The translations under genes were made by a program, and so were the position numbers. DNA of 32,139 nt from Micavibrio sp. UBA6145. Its GTDB lineage: Bacteria > Pseudomonadota > Alphaproteobacteria > Micavibrionales > UBA1664. The DNA is taken from positions 1 through 32,139 of the forward strand of contig DIUZ01000029.1 in assembly GCA_002423205.1 (NCBI GenBank), in the 5' to 3' direction. This document shows positions 16,684 to 24,025 of the stretch, one piece after another. The notes under the pieces are model-generated. The model was not told the origin of the DNA, did not search any database, and was given only the letters and a program-made list of their open reading frames with translations. The first letter of the stretch is position 1. Each line of letters begins with the position of its first letter.

Positions 16684-16700
16684 TGAGGATATTTTGTCCT
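16684..16700. repeat. Inverted repeat in the usher/subunit divergent promoter region
   Basis: GAGGA and TCCTC arms around a TATTTTG loop lie in the 227-base divergent region (16629-16856) between the usher and subunit genes. The region is A/T-rich around 16740-16770. I could not assign -35/-10 pairs with confidence. The repeat may be an operator or part of the usher leader. Confidence 0.3.
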
Positions 16701-16825
16701 CATTCCCATATTGAAACATCGCGTTAACCTTGTGTTATCCATTCTTAATTTATGATATTTTTATAAGTGAAAGATTCGGTCCCCATGGCGAAGAATTCGT
16801 GCGGCCGAAGATAAACTAAACAACC

Positions 16826-16840
16826 CGGACATGATGTCCG
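16826..16840. promoter_or_regulatory. Palindrome in the subunit mRNA leader
   Basis: CGGACAT-G-ATGTCCG is a perfect 7-base inverted repeat with a single central base, 16 bases before the ATG at 16857 and just upstream of its AGGAG ribosome binding site. It may be an operator half-site pair or a small RNA hairpin. It stands out in a leader that is otherwise A-rich. Confidence 0.45.
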
Positions 16841-16856
16841 CAGACAGGAGAATCCT

Positions 16857-17444
16857 ATGAGAGCTTTTTCTCGCAAAATTCTTATTGCTACCAGTGTTGC
16901 CGCGTTAGGCCTTGGCGCTTATGGCGTTAATGCTGCACCCATGGCCGTTTTGACTGCATCCATCACATCGATCGGTGCCCTTAACGCCACCAACGTTGCC
17001 CCCATGAATTTCGGTTCATGGCTGATGACCGGCGCTGGTGGTGCCGGTGAAAAACTTGTTTTCGTTAAAAGCCCGACGACTGGCGCTGTCGTAGCAACGC
17101 CCGGCGCGACCAGTACGGCTGTATCGATTGTTGCTAACGCGATTCCCGCACAGCAAACGGTTCAGATCACAGGCGGTACTGCTGACGAAGACGGTCTGGA
17201 AATCGACGTGACCTACAGCAACCTTCAGAACTTCGGCGATACCGATGCTGTTCTGAGCGACATTACATACAATACCGACACAGAAGCAGGCAGCAATCCT
17301 CTGACCATCAGCACGCCTGCTACGGTTACGATCGTTGACGGCACCGTGGCTGAGCCTGTGTATTTCGGCGGTACGGTTACGGTAGCCGGCGTCATTGCGT
17401 CTGGCGCGAACACCGCGACCATCGACGTCACATACACCTACTAA
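16857..17444 (+). CDS. DUF4402-type fimbrial subunit (probable major subunit)
   Basis: Secreted protein of 195 residues with a signal peptide ending in VNAA (cut near residue 27). The mature protein is Thr/Ala/Val/Gly-rich and beta-strand-like. It has the NFGSW motif near residue 51 and the closing beta strand ATIDVTYTY at the extreme C-terminus; both are features of DUF4402 proteins, which resemble spore-coat-U/fimbrin subunits. There is no Cys in the mature protein. AGGAG lies 7 bases before the ATG, and a very strong terminator follows, consistent with a highly expressed single-gene unit. It is flanked by usher and chaperone genes. I infer it is the polymerising subunit, donor-strand exchanged by the chaperone. 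Confidence 0.82.
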   Translation: MRAFSRKILIATSVAALGLGAYGVNAAPMAVLTASITSIGALNATNVAPMNFGSWLMTGAGGAGEKLVFVKSPTTGAVVATPGATSTAVSIVANAIPAQQTVQITGGTADEDGLEIDVTYSNLQNFGDTDAVLSDITYNTDTEAGSNPLTISTPATVTIVDGTVAEPVYFGGTVTVAGVIASGANTATIDVTYTY

Positions 17445-17460
17445 AATATTCTGCCCTTGG

Positions 17461-17489
17461 AAAAAGGCGCCCTTTAGGGCGCCTTTTTT
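17461..17489. terminator. Bidirectional terminator between subunit and chaperone genes
   Basis: A perfect 12-base inverted repeat (AAAAAGGCGCCC with GGGCGCCTTTTT) around a TTTA loop, with A- and T-runs on both sides, so it can work on both strands. It lies between the convergent subunit and chaperone genes and overlaps the chaperone stop codon at 17488-17490. Confidence 0.92.
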
Positions 17490-18315
17490 ATTGGATCGGG
17501 ATTATCTTTTCATCATAAACAAGCCTGTCATCATCACGGTCTCGATAAACAACTTTAAGGGTGCCGGATTCCAGTGATTTCACTTTCAGCCCCACTTCAT
17601 ATGTCCGCTTTGTGATTTCAGGGAAGATGTTTGCGTTGGAAATGCTGCCAATTATTTTTTCAGTTTTGCCGTCGACATGGTAGACAACGACTTTACCCAG
17701 GATGGAATAACCACTTTTTGATTTTGTCACAGGTACGTTGACATTAATCACGCCGGTTTCGGCGTTGCGCTTGACAGTCACTGTGCCGATGGATGCCGTA
17801 TCCGTGTTTTCACCGACGCGATAAATAACCGGCACGGAAAATCCGAAATTAATATTTACGCCCAGGGTCGCCTGGCGCTTGTCAGCCGTATCTTCCTGCG
17901 ATTGCGTTTTGGGAAGTTCGCGCACGAAAAAATGCGTGCGGTAATCGCCCGGCGGGGGAGCTTCCCCGTTCAGGCGAAGGGCAATACGGATTTTCTGGGC
18001 GCTGTTAGGTCCGAGCGTTACGCGGCGCGGTGTAAATACCAGATGCTTTGAAAGATCAAATTCGGTTGTCGATACATCGGATTTCACGTACCGGCTGCCT
18101 TCTTCCATCATGCGATAGAATGTCCAGCCCATGTCGTAACTGCTGATGTCAGGATTCGTATTTACGATGGTGATATCGGCGTAACGGTTGCGGTTTTCGA
18201 TCATCACGATCATCGGTGTTACCGCGATGCCCGCCCGTGCCGGCAACGGCCATGCGGTCAAACAGCCCAGAGCCATAAGTAATGCACATAGAAAACGCGA
18301 CAGTCTGGAACGCAT
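17488..18315 (-). CDS. Periplasmic fimbrial chaperone (PapD-like)
   Basis: Protein of 275 residues with a signal peptide ending in ARA (cut near residue 28). Two Ig-like domains follow. The first has GIAVTPMIVMIENRNRYADITIVNTN, the FTPRRVTLGPNSAQKIRIAL edge strand and GDYRTHFFVREL, all typical of pilus chaperones. The second (about 150-275) starts after the VNINFGFSVPVIYR strand. Its role is to bind subunits in the periplasm by donor-strand complementation and deliver them to the usher. GAGG sits 6 bases before the ATG. It lies 15 bases after the minor subunit gene, with which it forms an operon. Confidence 0.9.
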   Translation of the reverse strand: MRSRLSRFLCALLMALGCLTAWPLPARAGIAVTPMIVMIENRNRYADITIVNTNPDISSYDMGWTFYRMMEEGSRYVKSDVSTTEFDLSKHLVFTPRRVTLGPNSAQKIRIALRLNGEAPPPGDYRTHFFVRELPKTQSQEDTADKRQATLGVNINFGFSVPVIYRVGENTDTASIGTVTVKRNAETGVINVNVPVTKSKSGYSILGKVVVYHVDGKTEKIIGSISNANIFPEITKRTYEVGLKVKSLESGTLKVVYRDRDDDRLVYDEKIIPIQ

Positions 18316-18330
18316 AGCAACCTCATTTGA

Positions 18331-18798
18331 TTAATAATTTATCTCAACGTTTATCTGGCCCGTGAACACGCCACGACCATATCCTGAACCGTTACCTGAA
18401 GTCTCCACGGTCGCGCCCAGCACCAGGGGCAAATCACCCACGCCGTCTGTCACCAATGGCGAGTCCGACTGAAACGAGGTCATGGTAAAAACTTCACCCC
18501 CGCCAGTGGTCAGGGCCTGCCCCTGGGAAAAATCCAAGCTATTGATGACCGTGTTGATAGGCAGGTCCCCCAGGACATAGATACCTTTCTGTGGACTGCG
18601 GACACGCACAAGCTGCGGTGAATTGCTGGACGACCCATCGGTATTGATCGTCACTGAATACGCGCCTGCATTGCCGGGAATAAACCAGGTACCGAAATTG
18701 ATCGCCTGCGTCGTGTTGACAGTGACCGCATGCGCGGGCGCGGCGAATGCCAAAAACAGGCCCGCCAACACCAGTAGACGCATGAAGAAAAAATGCAT
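18331..18798 (-). CDS. DUF4402-type fimbrial subunit (probable minor or tip subunit)
   Basis: Secreted protein of 155 residues with a signal peptide ending in AHA (cut near residue 24) and a mature start VTVNTTQAINFGTWFIPG. The INFG motif is the hallmark of DUF4402, and the C-terminus GVFTGQINVEINY is a closing beta strand. It is shorter and more divergent than the plus-strand subunit, has no mature Cys and is co-transcribed with the chaperone, which suggests a minor, initiator or tip subunit. The start may be ATG 18798 or 18783; 18783 gives a shorter but adequate signal peptide. An adhesive role is inference. Confidence 0.8.
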   Translation of the reverse strand: MHFFFMRLLVLAGLFLAFAAPAHAVTVNTTQAINFGTWFIPGNAGAYSVTINTDGSSSNSPQLVRVRSPQKGIYVLGDLPINTVINSLDFSQGQALTTGGGEVFTMTSFQSDSPLVTDGVGDLPLVLGATVETSGNGSGYGRGVFTGQINVEINY

Positions 18799-18951
18799 GG
18801 CTCAAGTTTTAACTTTTAGGCCATGTGGTTACAAGCGCGGTGGCGCAATTCCCTACAACTTCGATGGATAGGCACATTGTCCTTGTGCTCATTGACGGGA
18901 TTCCTGCGAAGCAGGTATCATAACGATGGGGGCGAATCAGCGTAAGTTTCT

Positions 18952-18968
18952 GTTTTTTCACAAAAAAC
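18952..18968. repeat. A/T hairpin in the gap before the AMIN lipoprotein
   Basis: GTTTTTT-CAC-AAAAAAC is a perfect inverted repeat in the 268-base stretch 18799-19066. A second small hairpin, CCTGC-GAA-GCAGG, is at 18903-18915. The stretch lies between divergent transcripts and must hold both promoters. I could not assign them with confidence, and no credible gene lies here. Confidence 0.35.
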
Positions 18969-19066
18969 ACTCGCGTTGTTCTCCTTGGGCTCAAACTTGG
19001 ACCGGGTTTTCTTCCCTGATGTCCGTATCATCAACAGTTCAGCCGGGGTTCTCCGGTCGTTCTGCA

Positions 19067-20206
19067 ATGTTATTGAAACTAAAAACCAGCGCCGTTTACG
19101 CGCTGGCTTTTGGTGTTTGTGCGGTTTTGTCCGCATGCAGCCCAAGCGCATCGTCCTCCGTCAAAAACGCCGCTGCCCCTGCCAGTGTATCCAGCCAGCC
19201 GACCATAGCCCCCATCACCGCCCTGCCCCCCGGCGCTGATTCCCGGCCGCTGCAACCCGGCCAGAGCGGAACGACGTATATGCCCAATGGCCTGCCTGCG
19301 CTGATGCCGGCCAGCAAGGGTCTGAATGCGGATCAGTTATTCGCGGAAAAACTATCCAGTGACGACGCGCGCCTGAAACGCCTGGAAAATGCGGTGGCAG
19401 ATCTGCGCCGTGAATTCGATGCGGTGAAACCCGCGATCATCCGCCTGAGCGCGGTTGAAGCGGACATGGAAGAACTCGTCACACAATTGCAATCGCTTGC
19501 CCCCGGCGCTGTACCGCCCCCCGCCATGCCGGGTCAGGCCAATATCAACGATGCGACCACCATCCCCGATATCGGGCCGATGACGGACAACGCCGCTGCC
19601 GACCTGGTGAACGAGCTCAAGGTTGCACCGGTGCCTGTTGCGCCGGTGGTGGCAGAAAAAACCATCGCACCCGTTGCCGCTATAGCGCCCATTACAGCGC
19701 AGAATGAATCGCAAAAGGCCGAAGCCGCTGAAAAAGCCGCTAACAAGCCCACGACTGCCTCCGCGCCGCAGGCAAGCATTGCACCGATTGCCACCTCACC
19801 GTCGTCAGCCGCGCCCATAGTCGCGAAGCCGGTTGCGCCTGTTGCATCTGCACCCGTAGTGGCCGCAGTGCCGGGTCAGGCTGTCGTGAAAGGCGTGCGT
19901 ATTGCCGACCGTGAGGGTACGACGCGCATTGTCATCGACATGTCCGACGCCACGCCGTTTACGCACAGCATCGATAACGTGAACCGCGTGCTGATCATCA
20001 AACTGCCGAACGTGACATGGCAGGCCGCGCGCAAGGGCACATCAAATTCCGCATTGGCATCCGCGTGGGCCATGGCCAGTGACGGCCAGACCACAGTGCT
20101 GGCGATCAACCTTAAAAAGGCTGCGAGCATCACATGGAGCAGCAGCCTTCCAGCGAGCGGGAACCTGCCGCATCGCGTCGTCTTCGACCTGAAGCCGTCC
20201 CCCTGA
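19067..20206 (+). CDS. AMIN-domain lipoprotein with coiled-coil and Pro/Ala linker
   Basis: Predicted lipoprotein of 379 residues. From ATG 19067 there is a lipoprotein signal with lipobox LSAC, giving Cys at residue 24. A short charged helical segment (LFAEKLSSDDARLKRLENAVADLRREFD, shown by positions about 90-135) looks like a coiled coil. A long Ala/Pro/Val-rich linker (about 150-275) precedes a C-terminal domain (about 280-379; VKGVRIADREGTTRIVIDMS, then ANG-poor beta strands to the end) that I recognise as AMIN. AMIN domains occur in AmiC-type amidases and PilQ secretins and bind cell-wall or secretin partners. The frame extends 47 codons upstream, but 19067 gives the correctly spaced lipobox. 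The partner is unknown. Confidence 0.8.
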   Translation: MLLKLKTSAVYALAFGVCAVLSACSPSASSSVKNAAAPASVSSQPTIAPITALPPGADSRPLQPGQSGTTYMPNGLPALMPASKGLNADQLFAEKLSSDDARLKRLENAVADLRREFDAVKPAIIRLSAVEADMEELVTQLQSLAPGAVPPPAMPGQANINDATTIPDIGPMTDNAAADLVNELKVAPVPVAPVVAEKTIAPVAAIAPITAQNESQKAEAAEKAANKPTTASAPQASIAPIATSPSSAAPIVAKPVAPVASAPVVAAVPGQAVVKGVRIADREGTTRIVIDMSDATPFTHSIDNVNRVLIIKLPNVTWQAARKGTSNSALASAWAMASDGQTTVLAINLKKAASITWSSSLPASGNLPHRVVFDLKPSP

Positions 20207-20236
20207 GCCCGGGATAGTTTCAGGTCGTACCAATAG

Positions 20237-20269
20237 CGCCTCTGGCTGGCCGGTAGCCAGCTGGAGGCG
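20237..20269. terminator. Nested hairpin between the convergent lipoprotein and rocD genes
   Basis: An outer stem CGCCTC/GAGGCG (20237-20242 with 20264-20269) encloses an inner CTGGCT/AGCCAG pair (20242-20247 with 20255-20260). It lies between the lipoprotein stop (20206) and the rocD stop (20271). Position suggests bidirectional termination, but no good T-run follows on either side, so confidence is moderate. Confidence 0.5.
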
Positions 20270-20270
20270 T

Positions 20271-21491
20271 CTATTGAATTTCTGAAAGTGCGGCGGCGAC
20301 GGTGTCGGCCGCCCAGTCGAGCTGGTCCTGTTCGATCACCAGCGGCGGCGCAAAACGCACGACCGTGCCATGCGTGTCTTTCGACAGCAGGCCTTTTTCG
20401 AGCAGCTTGTCGCAGACCTGGCGTGCACTGGCGCGCGCAGGGTCGATTTCCATGCCGATCAACAGGCCCTTGCCGCGTACATCCTTGATCAGCGGCGAAT
20501 TGATGGCGCTAAGGCGGCGCATCATATGTTCGCCCAATCGTGCGGAGCGTTCGGCGAGTTTGTCTTCCTGAATGATTTTAATCGCCTCGATGCCGATGGC
20601 GGCAGCAATAGGGTTGCCGCCAAAAGTTGATCCATGCGATGCGACGTCCAGCACGTCCATCACATCCTGACGCGCAAGGAAGGCGGATACGGGATAGATA
20701 CCGCCGCCCAACGCCTTGCCGAGCATCAAGCCGTCGGGACGCTCAATTTCATACTGGAAGCAGAAGTCCTTGCCGGTGCGTGCCATGCCGGTCTGGATCT
20801 CGTCGATCATGAACAGGACATTATGCTTGCGGCAGATTTCCTGCGCCTTTGCGATCCAGCCTTTGGGCGGGATCAGAATACCGCCCTCACCCTGAATGGG
20901 TTCAGTCAGGAAGGCGCATGTATCGGGCGTGATGGCGCGTTCCAGCGCATCGAGATCACCAAACGGAATCAGATCAAACCCCGGCGTCAGCGGGCCGAAG
21001 CCGCGCTTGTAATCGGCGTCGCCGGAAAAACTGATAATGGTCGTGGTGCGGCCATGGAAGTTGCCGTCACTGACGATGATACGCTGTTTTCCATCAGGAA
21101 TTTTTTTGACGTCGCAGCCCCAGCGGCGCGCAGCCTTCACGGCGGTCTCCACCGCTTCGGCACCGGAGTTCATGGGCTGGACGACATCCATGCCCGTGAA
21201 TTTGCAGATCAGTTCGGCGAATTCGCCAAGACGGTCGGTGTGGAACGCACGTGCAGGCACATCAAGCCGGTCGAGCTGTTCGATCACGGCATTTTTAATG
21301 CGCTGGTTCAGGTGACCAAACGACACCGCGCTGTAGGCGGAGAGAAAATCGAGATATTTTTTGCCTTCAGTGTCCCACAACCACACGCCTTCACCCTTGT
21401 TCAGGACAATGGAAAGCGGCTTGTAGATTTGCGCGAGATACTTGCGCTCGCGGGCGATATAATCGGCAGTGCTTTTCGGTGCTTCTGTCAT
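20271..21491 (-). CDS. rocD: Ornithine--oxo-acid aminotransferase
   Basis: PLP-dependent class-III aminotransferase of 406 residues, the usual length for ornithine delta-aminotransferase. It transfers the delta-amino group of ornithine to 2-oxoglutarate, giving glutamate semialdehyde. Visible motifs are the SYSAV-like active-site segment (LSAYSAVSFGH, about 50-60), NSGAEAVETAVK (about 108-119), the FMIDEIQTG cofactor Asp (230), PLP Lys in LMLGKALGGG (259) and SHGSTFGGNP. These fit ornithine aminotransferase better than acetylornithine aminotransferase, though the two are close. ACGGGGC precedes the ATG. It is transcribed alone, divergent from the rhomboid gene. Confidence 0.92.
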   Translation of the reverse strand: MTEAPKSTADYIARERKYLAQIYKPLSIVLNKGEGVWLWDTEGKKYLDFLSAYSAVSFGHLNQRIKNAVIEQLDRLDVPARAFHTDRLGEFAELICKFTGMDVVQPMNSGAEAVETAVKAARRWGCDVKKIPDGKQRIIVSDGNFHGRTTTIISFSGDADYKRGFGPLTPGFDLIPFGDLDALERAITPDTCAFLTEPIQGEGGILIPPKGWIAKAQEICRKHNVLFMIDEIQTGMARTGKDFCFQYEIERPDGLMLGKALGGGIYPVSAFLARQDVMDVLDVASHGSTFGGNPIAAAIGIEAIKIIQEDKLAERSARLGEHMMRRLSAINSPLIKDVRGKGLLIGMEIDPARASARQVCDKLLEKGLLSKDTHGTVVRFAPPLVIEQDQLDWAADTVAAALSEIQ

Positions 21492-21515
21492 GGATTTGCC
21501 CCGTTTTTGCGATAG

Positions 21516-21525
21516 TATAATTATA
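21516..21525. promoter_or_regulatory. Overlapping divergent -10 elements (rhomboid and rocD)
   Basis: TATAATTATA holds a TATAAT on the plus strand (21516-21521) and one on the minus strand (21520-21525), in the 69-base gap between divergent rocD and rhomboid genes. The -35 regions are not well matched on either strand, so activators or weak basal promoters are possible. Two back-to-back promoters competing for one site is the natural reading. Confidence 0.4.
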
Positions 21526-21560
21526 GCATAAAATTCAACGACTTACGAACGCGGTGCAGC

Positions 21561-22217
21561 ATGACCATTCTCCCCTTCAAACGCGCGGAAAACCGCCAAC
21601 AGCACCCCCCTTTAATTAATCTTCCGCCGCTGACTTTGTACCTGATGGCGGCAATTATTCTGATCCAGATCGCGTTTACATTCGCACCCGCATCCATTGT
21701 GCATGTGTGGGGTTACAACCTGGCATTCGTGCCGGCGCGTTACACCAATCCGGAGATGTTCAGTGTTTTCGCATTCACGTCGCTGCTGACGCATCTATTC
21801 ATGCATGGCGGGTGGATGCACGTCATTATGAATGCGGCCATGCTGGCGGCATTCGGATCTGCGTGCGAGCGCATGTTCGGGCGCGTGCGCATGATGGTGT
21901 TCTTTCTCTTAAGCGGTTTTGTCGGCGCGTTCGTGCAATTCGCGCTGTCGCCGTTTTCACCCATTCCCATGATTGGATGTTCCGGCGCGCTTTCCGGCAT
22001 GTTTGCCGCCGTGATCATCCGCCTGATGGAATCGGGGCAGATGCCCGTCGGACGTTTCGGTATCTGGGGCATCGCCGTGTTCTGGGTCGGATTGTCATAT
22101 CTTACAACACTGATCGGCGGGCAAAGCGGGCTTGGCAATGTGGCGTGGGCGGCCCATGGCGGCGGGTTTGTCGCCGGCATCCTGCTTATGAAGCTTACAT
22201 ATTTCAGCCGCGCTTAA
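21561..22217 (+). CDS. Rhomboid-family intramembrane serine protease
   Basis: Six-helix membrane protease of 218 residues. The rhomboid signature is visible: an FMHGGWMHVIMNAAML segment (H-x(3)-N, about 79-94), the catalytic serine motif GCSGALSGM (Ser 141; the family usually has G-x-S-G) and the catalytic histidine in AAHGGGFVAG (His 199). It cleaves transmembrane substrates within the bilayer; natural substrates are unknown. The ribosome binding site is weak. Its stop overlaps by 4 bases the stop of the convergent TPR gene. It is divergent from rocD with a shared promoter region. Confidence 0.93.
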   Translation: MTILPFKRAENRQQHPPLINLPPLTLYLMAAIILIQIAFTFAPASIVHVWGYNLAFVPARYTNPEMFSVFAFTSLLTHLFMHGGWMHVIMNAAMLAAFGSACERMFGRVRMMVFFLLSGFVGAFVQFALSPFSPIPMIGCSGALSGMFAAVIIRLMESGQMPVGRFGIWGIAVFWVGLSYLTTLIGGQSGLGNVAWAAHGGGFVAGILLMKLTYFSRA

Positions 22218-23983
22218 ATCGACTTCTCGCCCTTGAGCTTGGCGGTCACATCTTTGATCAGTGTTTCGTCTTTTTCCTTGTCCGCGTGATCCAGCGCGCG
22301 CTGCCACTGGTAACGTGATTCCAGCGTGCGTCCCGTTTTGGCATAGACATCGCCAAGGTGGTCATTGAGAACCGGATCATAGGGTTTCAGCGAAACCGCG
22401 TGTTCCAGCAGCAGGGTCGCCTCAGCATACTGGCCCTGACGATAAAAGACCCAGCCCATGGAATCGGTGATGTATGCATCGCTGGGCGCACGCGACAGGG
22501 CGCGGGCCAGCATTTCGCGCGACTGTTCCAGATGCATGTTCTTGTCAGCCCAGCTATACGCCAGGAAGTTGAGAACCTGCGGATTATCCGGGCGGTATTC
22601 CAGCGCGGTTTTCAGATCGGCCTCAGCCTTGTCCCACTGATCCATTTCGTCGTAGGTCATGGCGCGTACGAAATACAGCGACCACAAATCGTCATCGACC
22701 TTGCCGCCTGACAGTTCAACCGCCTGATTATAGGCACCTGTCGCTTTTTTGAATTCCTTGCCCTGGCGGTAGATTTCACCCAGCGCGTAGGCCACGCGCG
22801 GTTCCGGTTTTTTCTCCATCAGGGATTCAAGAATGCGGATGGCTTTGTCCTGTTCGCCCTGTCCCGCGCGGAGTTCGGCCAGGCGCACTTGCGTGTCGAC
22901 ATAATCAACGTCGTTTGGCTGCACCGATGAAAAGACGCTGACGGCGTCGTCGAGGCGGCCCTGTTCTTCGAATACGCTGCCGATCAAAAGCGGCAGGCCC
23001 GGCACATCGGGGCGCACCATGCGGCCCAGTTGCGCGAAGATCAGCGCGGAATCACCGGCACGGTCGGCCATCATCATCTGCGCCAGATCCATAAACGCCA
23101 TGCCCACGCCTGCGGTTACACCCTGCATGTGGAAGGCGTATTGCGGCTTCATGATCGGGGTCTGGCCCTGGTTGAGCGCCTCGAGCATCGCCTTGGCGTT
23201 GCGGTCCATGGGGTTGAGACGCAAAGCTTCCGTCAATGCGGCGCGGGCCTGATCGGCGCGACCGGCACGGATATTATAGGCCGCAACCATCAGCGTTCCC
23301 TGCGGCGTCAGCGGAATGCGCGCCAGCGCATCGAACACCTTGTTGGCGACATCTTTCTGGCCCGACCATTCCGCCGCGAGGCCGCGGTGCAATGCCTGTA
23401 ACAGCGACAAACCATCAACGGCGGAATCCAGTGGTTGTTTCTGGCCAGCGCGCACCCAGTTGGCGAGCACCGGTTGTACGAACGCCATCAAAGCGGGGGA
23501 GCGCAGCGTGGACATTTCTTTTTGCGCGGTGGCAAGGTCGCCGCCGCGAATGGCCTGCGCCATCAGGACGATGGATGCCAAATCACGCCCGTCACCCGCG
23601 GGCGATACGTCGACGGCTGCATCTTTCGGCGCGGTTTTATGAAGTTTTTGCGCGTACTGAACCGCGCGGTCGAATTGCCCGGCAGACAGCGCCAGCAGCA
23701 TCATGCGCGTCTGGGTCGTGATATCGCTGGAGGCCGGGTTTGAAAGTTTATCAAGATACGTATTGGCCATGGCCCAGTCGCGCTGGCCTTGCGCGAAATT
23801 GGCGGCCAGAATGGTGCCGGTCACGGTTTCGTTCGGTGCCCAGTTTTTGTCCATCGATCTACGCGCGGTGTGCGGTTCGGTATCATTGCGCTCAAGATTG
23901 CGACGATGGCCGTCCGCAATGGCGAAGGCCAGAAACGCAACGGAAGCAACAAGGGCAAGGCTGGAAAAACGGCGTGTGATCAT
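22214..23983 (-). CDS. TPR-repeat envelope protein of unknown function
   Basis: Protein of 589 residues with one N-terminal hydrophobic helix (about 7-24; signal anchor or cleavable signal) and then tandem TPR-like helical pairs over nearly its whole length. Clear TPR units appear at about 225-260, 330-360, 395-420 and 455-560 (for example WDKAEADLKTALEYRPDNPQVLNFLAYSW). Such alphaproteobacterial proteins are usually periplasmic or membrane-bound scaffolds. It is 42 bases downstream of etfD on the same strand, so the two could share a transcript. The convergent stop overlaps the rhomboid stop. I do not recognise a specific name. Confidence 0.82.
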   Translation of the reverse strand: MITRRFSSLALVASVAFLAFAIADGHRRNLERNDTEPHTARRSMDKNWAPNETVTGTILAANFAQGQRDWAMANTYLDKLSNPASSDITTQTRMMLLALSAGQFDRAVQYAQKLHKTAPKDAAVDVSPAGDGRDLASIVLMAQAIRGGDLATAQKEMSTLRSPALMAFVQPVLANWVRAGQKQPLDSAVDGLSLLQALHRGLAAEWSGQKDVANKVFDALARIPLTPQGTLMVAAYNIRAGRADQARAALTEALRLNPMDRNAKAMLEALNQGQTPIMKPQYAFHMQGVTAGVGMAFMDLAQMMMADRAGDSALIFAQLGRMVRPDVPGLPLLIGSVFEEQGRLDDAVSVFSSVQPNDVDYVDTQVRLAELRAGQGEQDKAIRILESLMEKKPEPRVAYALGEIYRQGKEFKKATGAYNQAVELSGGKVDDDLWSLYFVRAMTYDEMDQWDKAEADLKTALEYRPDNPQVLNFLAYSWADKNMHLEQSREMLARALSRAPSDAYITDSMGWVFYRQGQYAEATLLLEHAVSLKPYDPVLNDHLGDVYAKTGRTLESRYQWQRALDHADKEKDETLIKDVTAKLKGEKSI

Positions 23984-24025
23984 AAAACTTCTATATAGGT
24001 CAGTTATTGGCGGTTTTAAATTATT

